From assembly GCF_008014675.1 (NCBI RefSeq), contig NZ_VOXD01000027.1, positions 29,011 to 93,010 on the forward strand: DNA of 64,000 nucleotides. Reading direction: 5' to 3'. Positions 1-8,957 of the stretch are shown here, piece after piece. Below the pieces are notes generated by a model. That model was given only the letters and a program-made list of their open reading frames with translations. It was not told the DNA's origin and did not search any database. The DNA is from Neolewinella aurantiaca (GTDB lineage: Bacteria; Bacteroidota; Bacteroidia; Chitinophagales; Saprospiraceae). Position 1 is the stretch's first letter. Every line of letters starts with the position of its first letter. The translations under genes were made by a program, and so were the position numbers.

Positions 1-2
1 GT

Positions 3-384
3 AAGGGCCGCCGAACCAAAGCTTATACTTGATGCTCCAACTTTCGTAATTGAAAGCAACGCACAGAGTTCCGACACTCCGGCTTCGGCCTTGGCACCGG
101 CAGTGGAATCCGGTTTTTGGAGCCGTTTAAAAATGGAAACTGTCTGAGCGTTCCCGAAGTCCCAGGATCAGCACCAAACACTTCGACGGACTGACAAGCC
201 AGGAAACAACCCGACCAATGCCGACGCGAGTTTTTCCATTTTAGGCTTCAACAATTGGATTCCACGATCAGCCGGTGGCACAGCCTTGATTTTTTGGTTC
301 GTTTTTTATCAAGAAAAAATGAACGGGCAAAACGGGAAAAAGCGCAGTCCTGGGGAACCGGTGGAGGAGTTTCACTCCGATTGA
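3..384. repeat. 382-bp direct repeat, copy 1
   Basis: This stretch is repeated nearly base for base at 771-1152, with only scattered substitutions. Shared landmarks are a segment reading GCTTATACTTGATGCTCCAA near the left end and TTTTTTATCAAGAAAAAATG near the right end. Both copies end at the same motif (CTCCGATTGAA), after which the sequences diverge completely. The ORFs inside are short, overlap on both strands and have no recognisable domain, so I treat them as non-coding. The right part resembles extragenic sequence often mis-called as small proteins in Bacteroidota; that is recollection, not a search. Confidence 0.85.
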
Positions 385-770
385 ACACACGTCACCGCCC
401 GTCTCACCTTGCCTGCCGGCGGCCTTCTTTGTCAGGGCAAAGAAGCAAACCCCTCAGGCTGTGTCCCCGGCTGATCACTAATGCGGTCACTGCTGGCCTA
501 AAAAGCAAAAACTCGCCATCAAACTGATCCTTCGAAGTCTGGAACTGTCGGGAGTCGAAGCCCTTCGGAAATGCAGCAACTCTGTGTTGGCTCATACAAC
601 TTGCTTTTCTTAACGGCCACCAGCAACCGCATTAGTGGCCGGGGCCAAGGCCGAAGTAGCTGCGCAATGAAAATAGTCAGAGGCACCGGTAGATAAGTTC
701 TACTCCAACTGAACCCAACAGGAAAATTATGCGACCAGAAGTCGCTTTTCTCCGCTATTCACCCGAGGTG
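385..770. other. gene-free spacer between the two repeat copies
   Basis: I see no credible gene. Open frames of 60-90 codons lie on both strands but overlap each other and look like chance translations. The 16S-like string ACCGCCCGTC near 394 is not followed by any rRNA context. Confidence 0.6.
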
Positions 771-1152
771 AAGGCGGCCGAACTAAAGCTTATACTTGAT
801 GCTCCAACTTCCGTAATTGAAAGCGACGCGCAGAGTTCAGTCCCTCCGCCTTCGGCCTTGGCACCGGCAGTGGAATCCGATTTTTGAAGCCGTTTAAAAA
901 TGGAAACTGTCTGAGCGTTCCCGAATCCCCAGGATCAGCCCCAAAGATTTCGACGGACCAACAAGCCAGGAAACAACCCAACCAACGCCGACGCGAGTTT
1001 TTCCATTTTAGGCTTCAGAAATTGGATTCCACGATCAGCCGGTGGCACAGCCTTGATTTTTTGGTTCGTTTTTTATCAAGAAAAAATGAACGGGCAAAAC
1101 GGGAAGAAGCGCAGTCCTCGGGCACCGGAGGAGGAGTCTTACTCCGATTGAA
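771..1152. repeat. 382-bp direct repeat, copy 2
   Basis: Second copy of the 3-384 repeat, in the same orientation and of the same length. A 210-codon open frame runs through it into the following gene, but its reading continues in the wrong frame across the real start at 1407, so it is not a gene. From 1153 to 1406 there is no gene; small inverted repeats such as ACACCC/GGGTGT near 1287-1311 are visible. Confidence 0.85.
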
Positions 1153-1406
1153 GCTCTACGTGGCAATTTTAACGACTAGCCGGCGATACACACACCGGTC
1201 CGTTTATTTACCCTATATTGTCTTAGGCAAAGACCAGGTAGAAGCAGGTTTCCGGCCTACCAACCGGAATTTGCCGGTATTACACCCGGACAGAGGGCGT
1301 TTCAGGGTGTATAGTTTTGTTTTTCAGCTATTTATTTTGTTCCATGCTTGTTGGCTTTTGATGCGCCGCGGGCTACAGGCTTTTTGTCATTTAAAATTTA
1401 TCGATC

Positions 1407-2072
1407 ATGAAATGGGCATACAGTATTCAGCAAAAAATCAAGGCGGCAGGTTTGCTTGCCGCTATCTGTTTTCTGGTGATCGGAACCAGTTTTCTGGGAA
1501 GGTCCCATATGGATAGTCTTAGTGATTCTTTCTCTTCGGTATACGAAGACCGGCTCGTTGTGGAGAGCTATATCTATATGATCTCCGATCATTTGTACCA
1601 AAAGAAGGCAGCGCTTGACCATTGCACTGAGTTTGCCGATGCCGACTTTCGGACAGATCTGGGGGCGCACAACACGGCCATCAACGAGCTGTTATCTAAT
1701 TACGATAAAACGGTGCTTACCGAAGACGAAGCCGCTTTCCTCCAGGACTTCAAGGCCAACATCCTTGCCCTGCACGAACTCGAAGTAGAATACCTCCGCT
1801 TTTCTGACGGAGAGCCAGAGCTTGTCGCGATCCGGGAATCGCTCAACCATCAATTCCACCTTGCTGCAGCCAACCTCCGCCAGCTTTCCGATATTCAGAT
1901 AAAGGAAGGTAAAATTCTCAACGACCGGTCTCAGCAAATAGTGAAAGGCTCCTCGCTGATCACCAGCCTTGAACTCGTTATCCTTATCTGTATCGCCATC
2001 ATCCTGCAGGTAATCGTACTGGCTAGCCGACCCGTGATTGCCCGAACCTGGCAGCAGGGTAACCTGAACTGA
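1407..2072 (+). CDS. MCP-type four-helix-bundle membrane sensor protein
   Basis: A 221-residue protein with a membrane segment near the N-terminus (about residues 12-32), a helical extracytoplasmic region of about 150 residues, and a second membrane segment near residues 180-205 followed by a very short cytoplasmic tail. This is the layout of 4HB_MCP ligand-sensing domains of chemoreceptors, but the HAMP and signalling domains are absent. Short stand-alone proteins of this kind are known in Bacteroidota; the ligand is unknown. It stands alone, with gene-free repeats upstream and a separate promoter before the next gene, so it is probably monocistronic. Start: the ATG at 1407 directly precedes a basic residue and the first hydrophobic helix. 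Confidence 0.7.
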   Translation: MKWAYSIQQKIKAAGLLAAICFLVIGTSFLGRSHMDSLSDSFSSVYEDRLVVESYIYMISDHLYQKKAALDHCTEFADADFRTDLGAHNTAINELLSNYDKTVLTEDEAAFLQDFKANILALHELEVEYLRFSDGEPELVAIRESLNHQFHLAAANLRQLSDIQIKEGKILNDRSQQIVKGSSLITSLELVILICIAIILQVIVLASRPVIARTWQQGNLN

Positions 2073-2100
2073 CGGGGAGGCCTTCTGCCTGAGCTGAAAG

Positions 2101-2119
2101 AAGGGCTTTGAGCGCCCTT
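2101..2119 (+). terminator. weak stem-loop after the sensor gene
   Basis: AAGGGC (2101-2106) pairs with GCCCTT (2114-2119) across a 7-nt loop, 29 bases after the stop codon. The stem is short and there is no strong T-run. Confidence 0.35.
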
Positions 2120-2151
2120 TAACGGGCTGTAATCAGCTAAAAGTGATTCTT

Positions 2152-2184
2152 TTGTCGTCTCTAAGCATTAGAGCACTACCTTCG
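2152..2184 (+). promoter_or_regulatory. Bacteroidota sigma-A type promoter of the desaturase
   Basis: A -33-like TTG at 2152-2154 (inside TTTTG) and a -7-like TACCTTCG at 2177-2184 are separated by 22 nt, close to the Bacteroidota consensus TTTG-N19-23-TAnnTTTG. Transcription would start near 2190, about 40 nt upstream of the desaturase ATG. A second TACATTTG at 2220-2227 abuts the ATG and would give no leader, so I prefer the first. Confidence 0.5.
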
Positions 2185-2228
2185 AGGCTTCTAAATCGCG
2201 TCCTCCATACCGGGCCAAATACATTTGC

Positions 2229-3317
2229 ATGCACTTGAAGTTTAATAGAAAGAGCCCGTCTGGGTTCTACGCAGAGGTCAAGAGAGAAGTCGAAGACTAC
2301 TTCACCTCAAATAGCATAAGCAGGAATGCCAACACCAGTATGGTGCTAAAAACGGTACTTTTTCTTGGGGGGCTCCCCATTCTTTATTGCCTTATCGTTT
2401 TTGGGCAGTTCAGCCTGGGCGTAACGTTTGGCCTGACGATACTGATCGGTATGTGCCAGGCATTTATCGGCTTCAACGTTGCGCACGATGCTATTCACGG
2501 CAGCTACTCTTCAAACCAAAGGGTCAACAAACTGCTTAGCTACAGCTTCAACGTCATCGGTGCCAATGCTTACGTATGGAAAATTACCCACAACGTGGTT
2601 CACCATACCTACACCAACATCCCCGGCCACGATGAGGACCTGGACGTAGCTCCCGGTTTACTGCGGCTGTCGCGGCTGGAAGAGAAAAAACCGATAATGC
2701 AGTACCAGCATATCTACGCATTCCTGCTCTACGGTCTGGCTTCGCTCTCGTGGGTGTTTCGTAAGGATTTTGTGAAGTTCTTTCAGTCGAAAATCGGCCA
2801 CACCGATAATACCGATCATCCCAGGAACGAGTATTACAAACTATTCTTCTTCAAGGCGGTGTACTATACCTTGTTCATCGTTGTGCCCCTCATCGTTATG
2901 GACATTACCTGGTGGCAATTCGTGATCGGTTTTGTTGCTATGCACCTGGCCGAAGGCCTGGTACTCGGCCTGGTTTTCCAGCTTGCTCACGCCGTTGAGG
3001 AAACCGATTTTCCGGAACCCGATGAGGAAGGGTCTATGGAAGAATCATGGGCTGTACACCAGATGCATACCACGGCAAATTTCTCCCGCAACAGCAAAAC
3101 GGCTGCTTTTTTATGCGGAGGGTTGAACTACCAGATCGAGCATCATCTTTTTGCCAACATCTGCCATATTCACTATCCTGCCATCTCCGGTATCGTGGAG
3201 CGTGTAGCCCATAAACACGGCATTCCTTACCACGATAACGCTACGTTTTACGACGCACTCTGTTCTCATTACCGGATTTTGAAGAAAATGGGGCAAAAGG
3301 AAGAAGTGCTGGCGTAA
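2229..3317 (+). CDS. membrane fatty acid (acyl-CoA) desaturase
   Basis: A 362-residue integral membrane desaturase. It introduces a double bond into an acyl chain using a diiron centre, O2 and electrons from a ferredoxin- or cytochrome-type donor. The three histidine boxes are visible: HDAIH (86-90), HNVVHH (121-126) and QIEHH (302-306). The last one, with Q in front, is typical of front-end or linoleoyl-CoA-type desaturases. Hydrophobic pairs lie near residues 40-85 and 205-255. It has no fused cytochrome b5 domain. It is monocistronic, convergent with truB 36 bp away. Regiospecificity cannot be read from the sequence. Confidence 0.9.
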   Translation: MHLKFNRKSPSGFYAEVKREVEDYFTSNSISRNANTSMVLKTVLFLGGLPILYCLIVFGQFSLGVTFGLTILIGMCQAFIGFNVAHDAIHGSYSSNQRVNKLLSYSFNVIGANAYVWKITHNVVHHTYTNIPGHDEDLDVAPGLLRLSRLEEKKPIMQYQHIYAFLLYGLASLSWVFRKDFVKFFQSKIGHTDNTDHPRNEYYKLFFFKAVYYTLFIVVPLIVMDITWWQFVIGFVAMHLAEGLVLGLVFQLAHAVEETDFPEPDEEGSMEESWAVHQMHTTANFSRNSKTAAFLCGGLNYQIEHHLFANICHIHYPAISGIVERVAHKHGIPYHDNATFYDALCSHYRILKKMGQKEEVLA

Positions 3318-3352
3318 CCGATTGGATTGCAGGAACCACTGCACCGGGCGGT

Positions 3353-4075
3353 TTATTCCCCGGCGTCCATTGGAGGGATTTGCCCGAGAAGATCTTCGAG
3401 GTCCCACATACTTGCTTCTGCGAACGGGCCTACCGAAGACCGTCGTAGTGCGGTGAGGTAACCGCCCGAGTCGAGGTTTTTACCCAGATCGTAGGCGAGT
3501 GAGCGGATGTAAGTTCCTTTAGAGCAGGTAATCTCGAAGTCGACTTCCGGCATCTCGATGCGGGTGATTTTAAACTCGTGCACGGTTACCGGGCGCGGTT
3601 TCACTTCTACCTGTACGCCTTTGCGGGCTTTCTTATACAGCGGTTGGCCATCGACTTTGATGGCGGAAAAAATCGGGGGCAGTTGCTCCAGGTCACCGGT
3701 GAGGCCGAGCGCGGCTTGGCGGATCATCTCATCGGTAATATGGTCGGTCGGGAAGGTGGCGTTGATGGGTTCTTCCGCGTCGTAGCTCGCGGTGGTGGCC
3801 CCCAGGGTGATGGTGCCGGTGTAGGTCTTGTCCATGCCCTGTAATTCGGCGAGGCGTTTGGTCCATTTGCCGGTACAGATGTTCAGCATCCCGGTGGCCA
3901 TCGGGTCCAGCGTACCGGCGTGGCCTACTTTAATTTTCTTGATGCCGAGGTGCTTCCTGATGGCCCAGCGAACCTTGTTTACAACGTCGAAACTGGTCCA
4001 GCCCTTGGGTTTGTCAACCAGCAGTAAACAACCTTCCTGAAAGGTAAAGGGAGGGGTAGTGGTAGGAGGAAGCAT
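3353..4075 (-). CDS. truB: tRNA pseudouridine(55) synthase TruB
   Basis: Makes pseudouridine-55 in the T loop of tRNAs. The 240-residue chain shows the TruB core: the LLVDKPKGWTSFD N-terminal motif, GHAGTLDP with catalytic Asp57, and the KGTYIRSL motif further on. The open frame extends 21 codons upstream, but that extension reads through a copy of the dispersed TTGCACCTGCGG element (giving HLRPR), so I place the start at the internal ATG just before PPTTTPP. It is the last gene of the minus-strand order ftsX-DUF3098-uppP-(cytochrome)-truB, which is conserved in Bacteroidota apart from the inserted cytochrome gene. Confidence 0.93.
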   Translation of the reverse strand: MLPPTTTPPFTFQEGCLLLVDKPKGWTSFDVVNKVRWAIRKHLGIKKIKVGHAGTLDPMATGMLNICTGKWTKRLAELQGMDKTYTGTITLGATTASYDAEEPINATFPTDHITDEMIRQAALGLTGDLEQLPPIFSAIKVDGQPLYKKARKGVQVEVKPRPVTVHEFKITRIEMPEVDFEITCSKGTYIRSLAYDLGKNLDSGGYLTALRRSSVGPFAEASMWDLEDLLGQIPPMDAGE

Positions 4076-4119
4076 TAAAGTATGCGGTATTTGATTAGTA
4101 ATGTTAGATGTACGACTCT

Positions 4120-4140
4120 GGCGCGGCCGCAGGTGCAAAG
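4120..4140 (-). repeat. dispersed 20-bp element, intergenic copy 1
   Basis: On the minus strand it reads TTTGCACCTGCGGCCGCGCC preceded by C, 45 nt upstream of the truB ATG. It is an exact match to the consensus and carries a NotI octamer (GCGGCCGC). Confidence 0.85.
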
Positions 4141-4257
4141 AACGTTATTTAGAAGGCAATGTGTTGCAAGAGTTGCCTTGCTTCTGAAAACCAGTAGCTT
4201 ATCTGCCGCAGGCAGCTGGCAGCTTTATCACTTTTCCGGAACTATACCATCGCCCGG

Positions 4258-5223
4258 CTATTTCTTTCGGGGCATCTCAACTACCCAGATCCCGCGCAAT
4301 TGATTGGCGGCGTAACCTGTAGCCTGATCTGCGGGGTACAGCTCCCGGAGGGCAGACAAGGTAGCGGGGCTGAGATCATCCGTTGTATCTCCGTGGCACT
4401 TCAGGCACATATCGTTGGTTATGATCGGGTAGTAACCCGTAATGATTTCTTTTTCTTCGTAGAGACGGTACGGCTGTGTTTTGCCTCGGGCCAGGTCTTC
4501 GCGCAGCGCCGCAATCTGAAACAGTTGCAAGCTGTCGGCGGCATTGTCCGGATTACGGGGGCGGTCACTGACCCTGCGTATGCTGATATTTTGCGCTGTT
4601 CCGGAGCTGTCGGTCAGCGTTTCTGCACGGACGTTACAGAAGCTGACGGCGTGTTCAGGCCCGCCGGCCTGAATGGCTTTCAGGAGATTTGAACCGAGTA
4701 CTGATTTGGTTTGCATCGCAAACCGCCGCCCCCGGTCAGCGAAGCTCTCTGCTGCGTCCGGGCTATCCTGATCGGAGCGTCTCTCCCCGAGGCGTTGTTT
4801 TTCTAACCACTCAGGATCCTCCAGGTCTGCGTGGTAAACGAAGGCGGCAATGGCCTTCAGGTCTTCTTCGGGGTATTGGAGCTGGGGCATCAGACCGAAG
4901 CGGCCAACGGCGCCAGGCATCTTCGAGTAACCTTTTGATGGGCGTCCGACGAAGCGAACGATGTCTGCGGTGAAACCGGACAGTGTGGTTGAATCATTGA
5001 GATAGTGGTTCTTTACCATCAGCATCGAAGGGGCTAACCGGCCCGTAAGCTGAGCTTCAGGGCTGTGGCAAGACTGACAGTTTGCCTCCAGCAACGACTT
5101 CCCCGCTTGTATTTGTGCCAGTACCGCCGGGTCGTCCGGCAGGTCATGGTTTGTATCGGGTGGGGTGGGGCTGTTGCAAGAGGTGATCAGGATCGCCAGT
5201 AGTGCTGCGAGCAGATTCTTCAT
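4258..5223 (-). CDS. lipoprotein with cytochrome c domain and DUF3365 (Tll0287-like) haem domain
   Basis: A 321-residue envelope lipoprotein: the signal peptide ends in a lipobox with Cys16 (ITSC). An N-terminal class I cytochrome c domain carries CQSCH (49-53) with a probable Met ligand around SKMPG. After a linker rich in Asp and Arg, the C-terminal half looks like DUF3365, a Tll0287/PAS-like c-type haem domain, with its own CLKCH near residue 270. So it should bind two covalent haems and act in periplasmic electron transfer or redox sensing; the partner is unknown. It sits between uppP and truB, interrupting a conserved gene order, and has copies of the dispersed 20-bp element on both sides, which suggests later insertion. 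Confidence 0.78.
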   Translation of the reverse strand: MKNLLAALLAILITSCNSPTPPDTNHDLPDDPAVLAQIQAGKSLLEANCQSCHSPEAQLTGRLAPSMLMVKNHYLNDSTTLSGFTADIVRFVGRPSKGYSKMPGAVGRFGLMPQLQYPEEDLKAIAAFVYHADLEDPEWLEKQRLGERRSDQDSPDAAESFADRGRRFAMQTKSVLGSNLLKAIQAGGPEHAVSFCNVRAETLTDSSGTAQNISIRRVSDRPRNPDNAADSLQLFQIAALREDLARGKTQPYRLYEEKEIITGYYPIITNDMCLKCHGDTTDDLSPATLSALRELYPADQATGYAANQLRGIWVVEMPRKK

Positions 5224-5382
5224 TGTGGTGATGTTTAGAATTGGTGCTGAAGTACGGGTGAGGCAAGACCTTCACCGCTGCGCAACAAATCTATTACCAC
5301 AAAACCGGGGGTTCTGTAATGTGGCTCACACAACAGAAAAAAGAAGAGCAGGCAGGTTATGGAAGCGTTTCCGGAAAACCGG

Positions 5383-5403
5383 CTTTGCACCTGCGGCCGC
5401 GCC
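5383..5403 (+). repeat. dispersed 20-bp element, intergenic copy 2
   Basis: An exact consensus copy on the plus strand, eight bases past the uppP stop codon and 160 bases upstream of the cytochrome ATG, both of which are on the minus strand. Confidence 0.85.
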
Positions 5404-5410
5404 CTGATGC

Positions 5411-6205
5411 TTAACCCACTGCTTTGATTAGCAAAACGATAGCTGCTACCGCAAAACAGTAGTAGGCAAACCACTTCAGTTCGGCTTTTTTGACCAATTT
5501 GATCATCCAGACGCAGGCAGCGATACCGGTCAGAAAAGCGGCGATGAAGCCGATGCTCAGTTCCGGTATAGAGACGGTTCCGGAAAAATCGCCGTCGAGG
5601 AGGTCTTTGGCCATTTTACCCAAGATGAGCGGGACCACCATCAGAAAGCTGAACCGGGCAGACTTTTCGCGATCGATGCCCAGCAAAACGCTGGTGGAAA
5701 TGGTCGCCCCGGACCGGCTGATGCCAGGCAGAATCGCCACGGCTTGCGCCAGACCGATGATGACGGCGTCTTTAAATCCGACATCTTTGTTCGTATTCCT
5801 TGCCCGGTCCGCCAGAAAAAGCAGGAGCCCGGTAAGGATGAGCATGCAGGCAACCAGCACAATTTGCTTATCGAAGAGTGCCTCCAGAAGATCATCGAAC
5901 AGTACCCCAACCACAGCGGCGGGTACCATACTCAGGATGATCAGGGCGGAGAATTTTGTTCCGTCGTTCCACTTAAATTTGAAAAGGTCGGAGATGATTT
6001 CCAGCACATCTTTACGGAATACGACCAGCGTTGCCAGCGCGGTAGCAGCATGCAGGGTAACGGTCATGAGCATAGACTCGGCCGCGAGGCTGTCGTCCTG
6101 CATAATCCATTTGGCCAGCTCGAGGTGGCCGCTGCTGGAAACCGGCAAAAATTCGGTTAGCCCCTGGACGATGCCAAGGACGAGGGCCTTTAATAGTTCT
6201 ATCAT
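5411..6205 (-). CDS. uppP: undecaprenyl-diphosphate phosphatase UppP (BacA)
   Basis: Recycles the lipid carrier undecaprenyl pyrophosphate to the monophosphate for peptidoglycan and other envelope polymer synthesis. The 264-residue membrane protein has the two family signatures: the N-terminal E-rich motif around Glu18 followed by PVSSSGHLE (21-29), and PGISRSG (160-166). Multiple hydrophobic helices cover the whole length, as expected for BacA. The start ATG at 6205 leaves 60 bp to DUF3098, with which it is probably co-transcribed. Confidence 0.95.
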   Translation of the reverse strand: MIELLKALVLGIVQGLTEFLPVSSSGHLELAKWIMQDDSLAAESMLMTVTLHAATALATLVVFRKDVLEIISDLFKFKWNDGTKFSALIILSMVPAAVVGVLFDDLLEALFDKQIVLVACMLILTGLLLFLADRARNTNKDVGFKDAVIIGLAQAVAILPGISRSGATISTSVLLGIDREKSARFSFLMVVPLILGKMAKDLLDGDFSGTVSIPELSIGFIAAFLTGIAACVWMIKLVKKAELKWFAYYCFAVAAIVLLIKAVG

Positions 6206-6265
6206 TTGGATCGTTGGATCGCGGAGCGTTAGCCTGTGGAACTCCCACTGCTAACGTCCATCTTA

Positions 6266-6619
6266 CTATTTCTTCAGAATAGCGTAAATAACCGTACCCA
6301 GGCCTGCCAGCATAACGATGGGGGCCAGTGTGATTTTACGGAAGGAATAAATAACATTTTCATCAAAAACGGCAGGGTCTTCTCCCCGGCCACCACTCAT
6401 GAGCAGCAGGCTGAGCACCACCAGACCAAACCCGATACCCATCCAGATGTAAGTGTCGCGGCCGAAGGTCAGCGGACGATCGTTCGCTGGCTTGGCGGCA
6501 GCGGTGCGGGAGGAAGTACGGGGCGTTGCGGGTTTAGGGGTCGCTGCCGCTCTGGGAGTATTGGCTGCGGCGCGTTGGGCTTCGCGGCGATCTGACTTTT
6601 TATTATGTTGCTTACTCAT
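6266..6619 (-). CDS. DUF3098 family membrane protein
   Basis: A 117-residue protein with an Ala/Arg/Pro-rich cytoplasmic N-terminal region (about 50 residues) and two membrane helices joined by a short loop with DENVIYSFRK. This matches DUF3098, found in Bacteroidota between ftsX and uppP. Function is not established; its position suggests a role in cell envelope or division. It lies 72 bp downstream of ftsX on the same strand. Confidence 0.85.
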   Translation of the reverse strand: MSKQHNKKSDRREAQRAAANTPRAAATPKPATPRTSSRTAAAKPANDRPLTFGRDTYIWMGIGFGLVVLSLLLMSGGRGEDPAVFDENVIYSFRKITLAPIVMLAGLGTVIYAILKK

Positions 6620-6691
6620 GTTTTGTCGGTTGGTGGTTGCCGGTTGTCGGTTGGTGGCAGCATTACGTTACCACAGCGGACGACCGAAAAA

Positions 6692-7549
6692 TCAGTATAA
6701 ATCGTCTAAGCGGAGGCGAAGGTAGCGACGAACGACGACATAATGACTGACGAAGTTGATCAATAAGCCAAGCAGCAGGATTCCTCCGTAAAGGCAAACC
6801 AACGGCAGCGGCTCCGCAAATAGGTTAAGTTCGGGTAAAACGGACTGCAGCCAGTACTGTAATCCTGCAACACCGCCAATGGCGATGAGCCCGGAAACAA
6901 TCCCCTGGCCAACAGCACGCCAGAGGTAAGGCTTGCTGATGAAGCCCCAGCTTGCGCCTACCAGTTCCTGGGTTTTGATGGTGAAGCGGTTGGCGTAAAG
7001 CGACAACCGCACAGTATTGTGAATAAGCAGGGCGGCCACCAGTGCGAAAAGCCCCGCCAGGCCAAGGAGGATGTAACCCATCCGGCGGGCATTCTCGGCA
7101 ATACGGTCCACGAAGTTCTCCTGATAGAACACGGCTGCTACACCGGGCTGCGTTTGTATCTCCGTAGCGATGGCCGCGAGGCTGTCAGACTGTAGGTAAG
7201 CAACCGGAACGTTGAAGGTCACAACGTCGAGCAGGGGGTTGTTGAGCCCCAGGTCATTTAGGTCTCTTTGCAAGTCATCACCCATTTCTTCGAGAGCGGC
7301 TTGCTTACTGACGTACTCGGGCTGGCTGCCGGGCTTGTTGAACCGGGCGGCTGTGATGTCGGCAATGAGCTCCATACGTTGAATCTCGGTGTGATCGTCG
7401 TTGAGCTCCACAATTATGTCCAGGCTCTCCTGCAGTTGTTTTGTCAGATAGTTGGCCTGAAACGTCCATAGGCCAACCAGCCCCAGCAGGAACAAGACCA
7501 GCGCCAGGCTGATGATGACGTATAACTGATTGGGGCGGGGAGCGGGCAC
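6692..7549 (-). CDS. ftsX: cell division protein FtsX (permease-like)
   Basis: The membrane half of the FtsEX complex, which transmits ATP hydrolysis to peptidoglycan hydrolases at the septum. The 285 residues show one N-terminal membrane helix (about 10-30), a large extracytoplasmic domain (35-150) and three C-terminal helices, the FtsX topology. The motif TQPGVAAVFYQENF lies in the extracytoplasmic domain. Its ATPase partner is not adjacent: an FtsE-like gene lies at 29.9-30.5 kb, beyond the PUL. It is followed on the same strand by DUF3098 and uppP. Confidence 0.9.
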   Translation of the reverse strand: MPAPRPNQLYVIISLALVLFLLGLVGLWTFQANYLTKQLQESLDIIVELNDDHTEIQRMELIADITAARFNKPGSQPEYVSKQAALEEMGDDLQRDLNDLGLNNPLLDVVTFNVPVAYLQSDSLAAIATEIQTQPGVAAVFYQENFVDRIAENARRMGYILLGLAGLFALVAALLIHNTVRLSLYANRFTIKTQELVGASWGFISKPYLWRAVGQGIVSGLIAIGGVAGLQYWLQSVLPELNLFAEPLPLVCLYGGILLLGLLINFVSHYVVVRRYLRLRLDDLY

Positions 7550-7676
7550 GGGAGGTTTAGTTGGTACGTTAATATTTTGATGAAACGGAACCGGACAACG
7601 TATTGCTGCCAGTTCCTGATGTTCACAAAAGTAAGCAATCGTAAACAGGGTGCCGGTTAATTAAGCTTAATAAACA

Positions 7677-8813
7677 CTATTGGGTCTTAACCACCTTTGT
7701 CCACCGCTCAGAACTACCATCGGTAACCCGGACGGAATAAACGCCAACCGGCCAGTCTTTGGCGGATAGCTGGAAAGTATTCTCTCCCGCAGAAAGGTAT
7801 GCCGACCTCGTCTCCAGCAATTGCCCGTTAGGGGAGTAAATTTCGAGTGTAGCCTGACTTCCGGATGTTGAGTTGGCCTGAATGGTAAGCTGATCAGTGA
7901 CGGGGTTGGGGTAGGCCCGCAACTCCGGTATCACAAGCCCGGGCTCGGTATTGGAAACAGTTCCCTGGTTGATCTTTACTTCCTGAACGCAGGGAGGTGC
8001 CAGGTTGGTGCCAAAATCAACAAATACACTGGCAACAGAGCCGTTGTCTCGGGCCAGATTATCCCGAAAGTGCAAATTCCATTCGCCAGCAATAAGGGAA
8101 GAATCGAACCGGCTGAGTGGCTGTTCAGGTTTGTAATCAATGTCTGGCATAGTTTGATTAGAGCCGACGTTGAAAATCGTTACGTGCTCTGACATTGTGT
8201 TGGGTGCACCGACAGACCAGCAGTACAGACCGGGCGGGTCAGGAGTAACCGTGCTCTCATCGCCTTGTCCGAGCAACTGGCGGCCTACATCGCTCGCAGG
8301 GTCATATGTATGGATGTTAACGGCTGTTCCATCAGAGCAAGTGATCCAGATGTCCAGGTCTCCGAGGTAGCTGTGCTCCATCACGGCACAGATTCGAGCC
8401 AAACCACCAGCTTCACCGACAGTCTGATCGCTTCCTCCCGTACCGATAACCTCGAAGGACACTTCGTATTCCGAGCCGTTTCCGTCGGGCAGTAGGGCTG
8501 CATCCTGAGTGAATTCCCCGGAACGGCTTTCTGAGTATTGATAGGTGAGTTCTGATGTCCCGGTCTCAAACCCGAATTCACCTGGTACACCACGCCCGGC
8601 GGCCCCGACGGGGCCGTTGATGGTGTAGTAGAGGTTTGCAGTTCCGCACTGATTTGTGTCCGGCGGAGAGACGACGAATGTGGTGTCGGATTCGCCTGCT
8701 TTCAGGTTAAAAGAAAGGTCTTCGGGGCAGTTTGTAGTCAGGTCTTCGCACTGGGCGGAAAGGTTGAAAGCAGTAGGGACTACGAGGGCTAGTAACAATA
8801 GGAAACGTATCAT
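7677..8813 (-). CDS. secreted P-domain protein with T9SS type A sorting domain
   Basis: A 378-residue secreted protein with a Sec signal peptide ending near LSAQ (residue 21). The middle contains a beta-sandwich similar to the proprotein convertase P-domain: LGDLDIWITCSDG and later GEWNLHFRDNLARDNGSV. The last ~75 residues form a T9SS type A C-terminal domain (PNPVTDQLTI, then GVYSVRVTDG and KVVKT), so the protein should cross the outer membrane by type IX secretion and be displayed or released. No protease domain precedes the P-domain, so it is probably an adhesive or structural module. Monocistronic. Confidence 0.78.
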   Translation of the reverse strand: MIRFLLLLALVVPTAFNLSAQCEDLTTNCPEDLSFNLKAGESDTTFVVSPPDTNQCGTANLYYTINGPVGAAGRGVPGEFGFETGTSELTYQYSESRSGEFTQDAALLPDGNGSEYEVSFEVIGTGGSDQTVGEAGGLARICAVMEHSYLGDLDIWITCSDGTAVNIHTYDPASDVGRQLLGQGDESTVTPDPPGLYCWSVGAPNTMSEHVTIFNVGSNQTMPDIDYKPEQPLSRFDSSLIAGEWNLHFRDNLARDNGSVASVFVDFGTNLAPPCVQEVKINQGTVSNTEPGLVIPELRAYPNPVTDQLTIQANSTSGSQATLEIYSPNGQLLETRSAYLSAGENTFQLSAKDWPVGVYSVRVTDGSSERWTKVVKTQ

Positions 8814-8866
8814 TTTTTGGTGTGTTTTTCTTCGAAAGGAGCGTTGATAGGTTACCTAAAGATACT

Positions 8867-8957
8867 GGGCGCAAACCAGATTGTCGCGATTGCTCCTCCC
8901 CAGCGCAGCGGTGTGGGGAGGCTGGGAGGGGGTTGAGCGACAATCTGGTTTGCGCCC
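8867..8957. repeat. nested hairpin element (REP/MITE-like)
   Basis: Two perfect 21-bp inverted arms (8867-8887 and 8937-8957, starting GGGCGCAAACCAG) enclose a second inverted pair, CCTCCCCA (8895-8902) and TGGGGAGG (8914-8921). The flanks GATACT and AGATACT partly extend the outer arms. It encodes nothing and sits between two divergent genes. Confidence 0.85.

Noticed and set aside
388..403. 16S rRNA-like string CACGTCACCGCCCGTC
   Set aside because: No other rRNA features surround it; the usual following 16S sequence is missing, so it is chance.
4076..4138. N-terminal extension of truB and similar HLRPR extensions (e.g. 51917-52024)
   Set aside because: The extra codons are translations of the dispersed 20-bp element; the conserved domain begins after the internal ATG.
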